Positions 54,990 through 64,000 of a stretch of 64,000 nucleotides of DNA are shown in pieces; position 1 is the stretch's first letter; every line of letters begins with the position of its first letter. This stretch comes from Agaricus subrufescens (lineage: Eukaryota > Basidiomycota > Agaricomycetes > Agaricales > Agaricaceae). Made by a program: the position numbers and the translations under genes. The notes under the pieces were generated by a model. It was not told the origin of the DNA. It worked only from the letters and a program-made list of their open reading frames with translations, and ran no database searches. Where the stretch lies: positions 496,001-560,000 of the forward strand of contig CM057057.1 in NCBI GenBank assembly GCA_029945375.1, read 5' to 3'.

Positions 54990-55886
54990 CTAGTCTATAC
55001 AGGCTCGTTTAAGGATACGTATTAGTATATCTGCGTGACGGGCATGAGAACCGGGAGAAGAACGGCGCAGAAGGCGACAGACCTCGTCGAAGGGGCGGGT
55101 ATCGTTGAAACAGCTCTCCCACACCTCGTTCACCGCCTTCTCCGCCGTCGCGCGGTCGGGGCACGCTGGGTTCGCCTCCACCGAGTCCACCGACCGCCGT
55201 CGCACGCACGCCTGCCCTGCATCAGCCACAGGCTCGCGACCAGGGAGCCCACTCACCTGGTGCTGCTTCGAAAACGCGACGAATCCCCGCCTGAGCTCGC
55301 GGGTGTACCGACAATCACCGCTCAGATTGTTCGCGCGGATCTGCGCACCCGTCAGCCGGAGCTATCTCTCGCCAGAGCCCGGACGCACCTCGCTGCACGC
55401 GTGATGTCGGAGGTTGCTCCAGTCCACCTTGAACCGGCAGTGGTCGTACATGTGCATCAGCTCGTGCACCAGCGTGTGCTCCATGTGTGCTTGGCTGAAG
55501 AACTGGCCGGCGCAGAGGACCACGGCTCCTGGGTCGGGGCTGAAGCCGCCAGCAAACGTCAGGTCACACGGCGCACACACCACATTCGATGCTGGCACGT
55601 CGCATCCGCTCTCCTTCAGGTGCTTCAGCATGAACACAACAGCAGGACCTGTTCGAATCAACTCGCAGTCCCACTCAACACAAGGACACTAACTGTATTC
55701 CATGAGGTACTGCTTCTTTTTCTCGCAGTGACGCGTTTGATGCTGGCGCAAATCGGCCAGTCGTTCTTCCTCGGTCACTCCAAGACCGGTGACCAGCATG
55801 GCCTTCCTGCGCCACCGTTCGAATGCGCTGGGGGCCTTGGATCCATCGTGTGAGGAAGAGGGAGGAGTCTGGGTTGAATCGCTCAT
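54990..55886 (-). CDS. ATP23: Mitochondrial inner membrane protease Atp23
   Basis: Four exons, 55886-55694, 55648-55389, 55340-55257 and 55211-54990, give 252 residues. The zinc metalloprotease motif HELMH (TLVHELMHMYDHCRF) and the Cys pattern around CDLTFAGGF, VVLCAGQFF, HHACSE and GDCRY identify Atp23. It processes the Atp6 precursor and chaperones ATP synthase assembly in the intermembrane space. The N-terminus is Ser/Thr-rich without a clear presequence, as expected for a Mia40-imported protein. The family usually stops near NDTRPFDEIY; here the frame runs on past NDTRPFDEV for about 30 Arg-rich residues. A donor-like GTCTGT follows that point, so a last intron may have been missed and the real C-terminus could differ. 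The body of the gene is GC-rich. Confidence 0.9.
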
Positions 55887-58800
55887 ATCACGGGCTTATT
55901 TCCGCCTTGCTCGAATTTTGGAATCCATGATGGGATCTTCTCACGGCGTCCACAGTCCCTTGCGGTGCCTCAACGCGCTTTCAGCCAGAGCACTCTCGCC
56001 AATGCTTTCCGACATCTACGAATAACAAACTCTCGTTGAGTATACGGCCACAGTCATCGGATCAAGGTGGGTTCACTTTCGATACTAGTCTTCCATTCAC
56101 TTTCCTGTCAACGGCCATCAAATACACCATTCCATGACGAGTAGATAATCTTCTCAACAACGGTGGCGAACCTAGTCCCAGTTTGAGCACACGTCTAGTC
56201 TCTGTTGATATGAACAACGAGCCGCTTATAGCCGGGTTACCATTTCTCCTTACCATATCAGACTAGCCTTCATTGAATCATATCTGGAATAACCACCTTT
56301 TGACATAGAATACCATTTTCTTTCTCATCGGCATTTCGCTAGTCTTCACTGTCCACGCATGTACAGATGAAAATTCTCTGATCTCTTTGATCGAGATCAA
56401 AGATGAACCGACAATCTAGAGAGCATCTCCGAACCTAGCCATTCTCCCTAGATCACACTCTGCACACGTAATGAATTGCTTGCCTTGCATCATAATTAAT
56501 GCGAAAGGGTTTCAAGGGCCACTCAACATTCCACTATCTCGCAGGTGACCCTAGCGAAATTGGAAAAAAAAAAAAAAGAAACAAAACTGAACAAGTCGAA
56601 CCTGTGATAAACCCATACTCGCAATAACCTGTGGGAATAATTCCATTTCTCCCAGATTTCTCCGATCCACCGGCATACGTTACCAGAAAAATTTCCTATC
56701 CCGTCGGCCACCCCATGCGTTGCTGCACGAAACCACAACATGTCCGCCCCTGGCGACAAAAAAAAACACCACCCGGACCGTTTTGACAGCACCCAAGAAA
56801 AAAAAAACATGACACCGGAGCATCCATCGGATTTGAATATTGCTCCGTAGAAACTTGCGACACGCTAAGAAAAGAATGCTGTTCCAAGGAGACTGATGCA
56901 ACAATTGAACCGCCACTAGAAGGGTTTCCACAGCATCTAGTGAAAAAGATCGGTCATAAAGGATATTAACTTTTTCAGTTGTAGTCAGTGTCGTTCTAGC
57001 TTCTACACGTGTGATTGATGCCTGATGCAGTTGGCATACCCACACGATCCAAGACAGTAGTGCATTCTTCGAACAACAACAATGACAGCCCAGACTAGCT
57101 TTCCTTGTATTGAATTGAACTACACATACCACGCTTTCCATCGTTTTATTTTTACACCAACTGTTTTTTTTTTCATCCCAACTCATCCGAGACGGAAGAG
57201 CAACACACCCATTATAGGAAAAACTACAAACACATCATGTTAAAAGTAGCTGAAAGGGCCAGTCAAAGGCACCCGCTGATGATATACCATATACACCGGC
57301 TCATTTCTCCAGTTCATCTTTTGTTTTGCGAACCAAAAAAAACCCAAAACCCTCATGAGGTGCATTACTCTACCAATTATGGTCATGATCGCCGGGGTTA
57401 AAATAAAGTCCTATCAAGGGCCCCAAAGTCAAAAAAGCGCAACTCCCTCCTCCCTGAATTTCCTCATTGTGCTGTATTTTGTGATGACGTTTTTATATAT
57501 ATATTTGTTTGTTTAAGATAATCCCAAATGAAGAACTGAACATCGTGAGAAAAAAAAGATCAATTGGAAATCTCCATTGAATGTCGACTTGCTCATGCCG
57601 CAATTCAAAAAGCCATTATTTCAAAATCAATTTTCTCTAACGCCCCGATTACTACTATGCGTCTTTCTTGTTTTTTCTTTTCCCCGACTTGTATTCATCT
57701 CGACTTACGTTTTTTTGCAGTATCGAATCAATTCGGACACGATTTCGTTTCCGAACGAATCCAACATACACACAAATCACAGCACGCGCGTACCGCATGA
57801 GTAAATGAGAATCCCATCCCATGTGGGTTTCAGATCACTAGACTACGCAGAGAAAAACATTCTGCATCCTCCAAGTCTTGCTTTTGATTTTCATTTCGGC
57901 AACTCAATGGTGGAGCAATCAATGAAAGTTCTTGTGCCGCTCCAAACAGTGGTCAGGAGTTCATGCGGTGCTAAGGGGAAGTAGCGTCTCTTTTTCGGCC
58001 CGTCCTTCCCGTGGGAGACGGTGGATTTAGTAGTACCACAGCGGTTCAACACCCGAAGATTAGCACATAAGATGACGGGTTGAGGCATGGGCATGGGCAT
58101 CAATTTTAATATACGCGCTCCATGTCTGAACGAAGCTGTTAAAGGTCCGACATCGGCCCATTGGAACGACACGAGTGTAGATCTTCTAAAAAGTACATTC
58201 TCGTCAAAAGCCGATTGAGAACGTTTTGCAGTGGCGTTATTTCTTTCTCCCTCCTCCCCACCCTTGCCGTTTTGATGCAACGCGCCTTCGCGACATTTCA
58301 AATCGAGTAGTGACGTTATTTCAAAGGACCCTCAGCTTAATATACACCACAATCGGCACCTGACTAAAAAAAAAATCAATTCGTCCTTATCAAGCTCCAT
58401 AGATTGTTTATTGGCTCCGGCAGAAGCAATAAATTAAGATAAAATAAAATAAAATAAAGTAAAAAATATACTTGTCGGTGCATTCAGGGACGCGGTAGTT
58501 TATCTTATCGTCATATATCAGCGTACGATCACGAACTTCGGACGGTGATACCAAACAAAAAAACCCATCCCAAATGGGCTGCCGCGGCACCAGTCCGTAG
58601 GCAATCGGTTCGGTCCACGAAAAGACAAACTCCATTATCAATCTTTTTACCCACGCGCATTTATCCCACATGATCTCTTTAAGACTGGTTCATGAACAAA
58701 CTTTTTGTCTCCATTCTTCTATGTATGTTTGTGTATGTGGTTTTTTTTTGAACGCACCTAATTGGGTAGTTGTGGCGTCAAGGGCGCGCCAACCCCGGAA

Positions 58801-61546
58801 GGGAGTGCTAATATTGATTATATTGAAACAGCTAAACTAAAGTCGATCATAGTTTCTTCGGCATATCGGACTGTCCCCATGACTTGTGATGGATGTCTTT
58901 TTTTTTGACGCCCTTCCTTCTCTCGTACATGTAGATGATTCATTCGTGCCACGTAAGTTTTTTTTTTCTTGATTCGTGTCCTTCTTGATCAATCATGATC
59001 TGTCGAGACTGGTTTTAGGATGACATTCGTTTCGAGTCGCTTCCTGTCCCTATCTTCACTTTACACATAGTAAACGTCCTCAGGCCCCCGGCTGTGACCG
59101 TCATAATATAAATCTAGACAGAAACTGAGTTTCTGAAACAGGAGTATACCCCAAAGTCATCATCAGTGTCAGCCGGCATAAACACTGTATTCCAGGAATC
59201 ACAGAAGCATCAAACCAACTCAACCATATATATCAATGACCCGAGCGGCGAATTTAAACCGTCGAAGACAGCTAGTCTTCCACTTCTCAGCGAATGTGAG
59301 CGGATGATATCTATTCCAACGTGGGGGTGGGATCTCGGGTTTTCCCCGAAATTTTTGATTTACGGGTCCATAGAGTCTCACTACATCACGGAACCTGTAC
59401 CTGTCTATCAGCCAGACTTTTTTTCCCTTGCTTCTAGTGAACCCTTGAACTTCCCTTCTTGGCCGGCCAACCCACTTGAAGCTCTTACCCAGCTCTATCT
59501 CTTGGCACAGTGGGGGTCCTACTTCTCTTATATTCTTAATGTTAATTTTCGATACCTTGCTCTCAGGGTTTTCAAGAAATTGCACATGGTAAACAGATGA
59601 AATGGGAAAAATGACTGCTTCGTATGGTGTTGTGTCTTGTTGATGTATTGATCATGATCGCCCGCGATCAAACCCATCATTACTAAATAAAATCGCTTGA
59701 AATATCACAAAAGTCTTGGGAAGAGAAGGTCAGTCAATCCCGTCAGAAGGTCTACACATACCATATAGATTCACGAGAACGATCAGTCCGGTCTTGCCAC
59801 TTTTTCCTCGAAGTGTCACTGGTCTGGGAAATAGAATCTCTTAGTCGCTGCCGCCGTAGGAGAAGTCATCTTCCGGAATTTCGCCCCATGGAAATGTCCG
59901 AACTTGAAAGCATCTCTGGGGTGATTTCCGGTATAAATTACCTCTCCTGTTCAGGGAACGCCGCATGTGGCTTGACTTCTTTCCGGCGGAACCATGTTGC
60001 ACATATTTTGGTTGACTTGGATTTTCCAGAAGAAATATATATATTATCGTGATACTTATCACTGGTATTGAAATACATCCACCGGGTCTTCGAAAAACTT
60101 ATTGAGGGAGTTGCCGCCGGGGTGTGGGGTGTTATTTATTTTTTCAATCGATTACGAAATGAACGGATAAACACCGCAGGCCAAAATGTTGTCTACCAAC
60201 TCCGCTTAACAGTTAAACTCACCAGTTTCTGAGTATTTCTATCCTCCGATCAGTGAGGTCACCTCAGCAGTCTTCAACGGCGCCAGTACACTGTTCCCTC
60301 CCGGAACCTCAAAGCCTCATCTTATCGCCTAAATTTTTTTCGATAAGACGATAAGCTACTTTCCTCGTGGATCTAGTGATACCATCTCACAACCGATTAA
60401 AACTGATGTTGACAATCAGGAAATCGTATTCACAGCGGGTGGAGACTCAATGAATTCATGGAACATCAGTCTTATCCATAAAACTTCTCTGGTAAGAATC
60501 TTTTTTCCTTTAGAACAATTCGGTCTCAAAAAAAAAAAAAAAAGAAAAAAAAGAAATTCCACAAGCGAGAAGTAAGAAGTCTGATTCACCCAAAAATACC
60601 ACCAAACTGAATACGAGTCTTCAGAAAAAACCGTATATCCAAAGGAAATTTTCAAGAAGTCGTTCCCCGCATTGGCGCAAAGACACCACCAGGTGCCAAG
60701 TTCGGAGGGGGTGGGAGGGGGGCTGGACTGGGCTCGAAGCTCCAAGAAGTTCAAACTTTAAGCTTCCCTAAGTTTATTTAAAGGATGAGGTCATCCCATC
60801 CATCACGCGCCGCATAGATCTCGCTAAGCCTGCACAAGCTAGTATTAACGCTTGTATGACGATTGTTCCATCAAGCGCATACAGCGAAGGACCGGCCACA
60901 GTGATAGATTGTTACTGACGTAGTTGAGACATAAAAACGTTCGCCTAGTACACCGAACCAGCCGTTCGTCCGCGGTTCATTTGTACCAAATTACGAACAA
61001 AACGTTCAGGTTGACGTCGTCGTCAACGGAAGCAGAAGGATACGCCGGTAAATCACACACGCACATACCCAAAAAAACTTTTCGGACTTGTCGCTTTGCC
61101 ACGTTTCGGAGGTTCGAGCCGTTAGTGGAATTTATATCTATACGGCATGACGAGAGCCAACAACGTTCAACAATGGAGTTGGAGTCGTACACATGCCACC
61201 ACAGCGGCTGCCTAACTCATTCCAATTGTTCTTTTCCATTCTTGCAATCCGAAAACAATATACTTCTGTATGTACGTCATTCATCATCAACGCGGGGAAG
61301 GTTTTTAGTCCACTCCGCCAATCAGAAATTCGAGTCGTGCTTTTAATTAGCATCCGATAATGAATACTCTGCATTCCCCGGCATAATTTTACAGAGCCCG
61401 GGAAGATTGTCCTCTGTCGTTCGTTCACAAGTAACCCTGACTACTCACCACAAGTTACGAAGAATAAGCTCCGCCCGTGGACTCTTTATCTCCAACTCTG
61501 CAAACCCCATGCCCTAGTCCCAAAAATTCGGAACAGGGACTTTTAT
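55887..61546. other. Gene-poor interval (5.7 kb)
   Basis: I support no gene here. Open frames at 57891-58301 (-), 59166-59600 (+) and 60924-61346 (+) have no recognisable motif and overlap others on the opposite strand. The stretch is rich in A and T runs, among them an AAAAT repeat near 58437-58458 and sixteen consecutive A at 60528-60543. Regulatory sequence for ATP23 is expected at the left end. Confidence 0.4.
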
Positions 61547-63029
61547 CTACAATTTTGCTGGGTTTTTCCATATCGGCGCCCGCCGCTATTCGGCCATCGC
61601 ATCAATGACATAATTCAGACGTCAGGTGCTTGCGCTTACCTCCGAGAACGCCTTGAGTCCTTCCTGCGCTATGTGAGAACACTTTGACAAAAACGTTTTC
61701 AAGCGATTACGGACCTTGATATTTTCACTTTTATAAACTCGGTTGCTCAACTTGGTCCAAATATGTTTGGTAAAGGTGTCGTGATGATTGAGCTGTTGAG
61801 AAAGCAACAAGGCATGTTTTGTGCTCTGAACTGCGTCAGGCGAGTTGGATACGATCTCCTTCGCGATTGTCAACGCTGTGGGAAGCAATCGGGCTGCAGG
61901 GACAACGGTGTTTACACTTTTGCCCCATTGATCAATAGTGATTTAGGTGGAACAACATGACGCAGGTCAGCACTTCAAGAAAGTAAAGCTCGATTTGGAA
62001 GATACTCACAAGCCAAACCGATTCGAAGCGTCTGTGGCGGAGATGGTCCTTCCCGTAAGCAGAAGCTCAGCTGCAAGCTATTTGGAGGGGTCAATTTTTA
62101 ACGTCCAACAGATAACACAGCTTCAACCGGTCAAATGGCCTCATGGAGCCTTCATCGCTGACTTTGATCATCAGAGGCCGCGATTTAATGAGGACATATC
62201 TGATCAATGGATGGCTAGCGCCCCCAAAAAGGCGACAGCATGACCTGATAGAGAAAATATGCTCACTTGATGACCTGCGATATGAGACAATCGCGGAATG
62301 CCTGACAGTTGATATAAATATGACGTCCATGACAAGGTCTGGAATAGAAGAACAAAAAGAACGCGGGTGCTTGGTGTCGCGTGCCACGAGCACGCCGAGT
62401 TGACAGGGCGCCCAAGCCGGACACATGAATGGAGAAAGATGTCCTTACTCACCTCCCTGACCTGCGACGACACCACGTTTGACCTCGGGCAGAGCAAACT
62501 TGGCGTCACTACTTGCAACTACAATGTCACAGTTCAAGACAATTTCGGTACCGCCTCCGAATGCGCCTCCGTTCACAGCGGCAATCACTGGCTTGTTCGA
62601 TTGTCGACGTGAGAGAGAGCCAAAGCCGTTGAGATCTCGCTCGAGACGCTCTTGTTCGTTGGTGGTCCCAGCCTGCTGGTCTTTGTTCCATCTGGCCGGA
62701 AGGGGTGAGCGACGGGAGATGGCTATGTCCGAGAAACTTACGCCTTCAGGTCCGCGCCCGCACAGAAGATTCTGCCAGCACCTGTCACTATGACGACCCT
62801 AGGAGAGAGACAGTGAGCGACTGATGCAGCGTCCGCCCGACAGCAGGCCGCACCACAGCGAGGGCTCGCCCTCGAACCAGTCGAGCGCACGGCCGAGGTC
62901 TGCCAGCATCTGGGGCGTCATGGCATTGAGGCTGCGGGGCCGGTTGAGAGTGAGGAGCAGGACATGCTCGGCAGGGAAGGACAGCTGGAGCTCGTCGGAG
63001 AGAGGGGGAGGGGCGAGCGCTGGCGGCAT
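61547..63029 (-). CDS. Enoyl-CoA hydratase/isomerase family protein
   Basis: Eight exons, 63029-62854, 62798-62742, 62691-62453, 62301-62267, 62077-62010, 61916-61715, 61663-61640 and 61585-61547, give 279 residues. [14 protein letters not shown] is the family start; [12 protein letters not shown] and [24 protein letters not shown] form the oxyanion hole, and [13 protein letters not shown] carries the catalytic Glu position. [13 protein letters not shown] and [21 protein letters not shown] finish the crotonase fold. The reaction is hydration of 2-enoyl-CoA in fatty-acid or amino-acid breakdown. The C-terminus ends NPAKL. AKL is a PTS1-like tripeptide, so peroxisomal targeting is plausible; no mitochondrial presequence is visible. 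Exon 1 is GC-rich. The long fourth intron (62078-62266) contains an unrelated open frame. Confidence 0.9.
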
Positions 63030-63396
63030 GGCGAGCAGGTGTCAGGAAGGACAGGGCAGGCTGCTGGGGAAATCCCCATCCGGCGATGCACATAGCCGGA
63101 AAGGTGGCCTTCCGGTCTGTTGACCTTCGGACTGAATGCCCTTGATCCCACCATGACATGATGCATGATCGAAGTCCAAAAATTTCACGATGTATGGCAG
63201 ATTCAGACATAAACCAGGCACTGAACGAAGAACCAAGTCGATCTCTATCTTACAATCACTGTAACTACAAGGCACGGTATACAGATAACAACACCAGATA
63301 CAAGTACATCATTATTCAGCTCAACGTGACCATTATCAGACCTTCGGTTTCCGGTCTTGAGTAGCAGCCCTTCGGGCGAGTATTAGGTGTGCTGAA
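63030..63396. other. Intergenic
   Basis: It lies upstream of the enoyl-CoA hydratase gene and downstream of the next possible gene on the same strand. No gene is visible. Confidence 0.4.
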
Positions 63397-63847
63397 TTAA
63401 ATAGCGACGAGCATATCGAAAACGTAGAATGCGGCAAGAAGTGGATGGACGGAAGGTGAAAGCAGCGATGTGACGACAATGGCGATAGCGGATGGTGGTA
63501 TATACAAATGCCATGTGAGACCAGTCACTGTAGTGGCCTGTACATGTCCGTTAGTTGCCTGAACCCGTCCGTCGGAATGGAACGCGACCTACAAGTTTTT
63601 TGCCTGCAGTAGGATCTTCAGCGGAAGGGGCAGTCCGGAGCGTGGCTGCCGCGCCAGCCACAGTGGCAGCATTGTGGCGAGCTTTCAAAGTCTGCGGGGC
63701 AGCCAGAGATGGTGGCGTCGCTGCGACTTATGGAAGATGTAGAAAGCTGGCATGTGGAATCGGTGGCTTGGGCAGCAGCGATGGGGGTGGTGAAGATGAC
63801 TGAGCACATTGTAAAGCTGGCAAAGATGAGGATGTGGTGTTGGACAT
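63397..63847 (-). CDS. Possible small membrane protein
   Basis: Two likely exons can be read on the minus strand: one after an acceptor near 63695 (TLKARHNAATVAGAAATLRT ... AGKKL), then a 53-nt intron with a CTAAC branch site, then 63537-63397 (ATTVTGLTWHLYIPPSAIAI ... DMLVAI). The last exon has two hydrophobic stretches with a Pro-rich turn, and the Ala/Arg-rich first part could be a mitochondrial presequence. A start at 63847 (MSNTTSSSLPALQ) is one option but its splicing to the later exons does not fit well. I do not recognise the protein. Confidence 0.4.
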
Positions 63848-64000
63848 TTGGACGAGGAGGAGTTGGGCTTTTATCCTTTCGAATAGCCGGAAATAGCCAC
63901 AAGTTCAAATCTGAATTTCAGGAGAACCGGTTTGAGATCGGATCGCAAGTCAGATCTAGTTTGGTTTGCGGTCCGATTTGGAAAGTTTGTTTACAGGTAC

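Noticed and set aside
57891..58301. 136-codon minus-strand open frame
   Set aside because: Composition gives no domain and nothing around it supports a gene.
59166..59600. 144-codon plus-strand open frame
   Set aside because: No motif, no obvious splice context and an overlapping minus-strand frame of similar length.

Overview
The window looks like nuclear DNA from a filamentous basidiomycete, probably an agaricomycete. The genes are dense and rich in short introns of about 45-70 nt with GT-AG ends, and several contain very small exons. The recognisable products are ordinary fungal housekeeping proteins, and between them sits a large, actively duplicating family of F-box genes. No rRNA, convincing tRNA, CRISPR array or intact transposon was found.

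Layout. 0-1.2 kb: GC-rich F-box gene, running off the left edge. 1.2-6.6 kb: gene-poor. 6.6-12.9 kb: three plus-strand housekeeping genes, a PUF RNA-binding protein, succinate dehydrogenase subunit C and the ER-Golgi protein Erv41. 12.9-32.3 kb: the F-box cluster, built from divergent gene pairs (minus-strand type A/C, plus-strand type B/D) that share a short spacer of about 170 bp, plus partial copies, a broken SR/RRM gene and a hypothetical gene. 32.6-34.5 kb: coatomer delta. 34.7-39.1 kb: a second duplicated stretch with a decayed F-box gene, a ruined partial copy of coatomer delta and another F-box gene. 39.6-42.4 kb: a Gfd2/YDR514C-like nuclease-fold protein that seems to have lost its catalytic residues. 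45.2-46.9 kb: DPM3 and a glutaredoxin, minus strand. 54-56 kb: a Kre9/Knh1-like GPI-anchored protein and the mitochondrial protease Atp23, minus strand. 61.5-63 kb: an enoyl-CoA hydratase, minus strand, followed by a small possible membrane protein.

The main story is how the F-box cluster evolved. At least four tandem duplications can be read directly. One copied the tail of ERV41 together with a divergent F-box pair. One copied the last two exons of an F-box gene. One copied a complete F-box gene (D1/D2). One copied an F-box/coatomer-delta/F-box block, after which each unit lost different genes. The spacers between the divergent pairs keep two conserved motifs and a nearly constant length, which suggests a shared bidirectional promoter. 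F-box proteins normally recruit substrates to SCF ubiquitin ligases; the substrates here cannot be told from sequence.

Exon boundaries were assigned by eye from splice signals, reading-frame continuity and family resemblance. Those with summed lengths divisible by three were checked by hand. Family assignments rest on remembered motifs, not searches.
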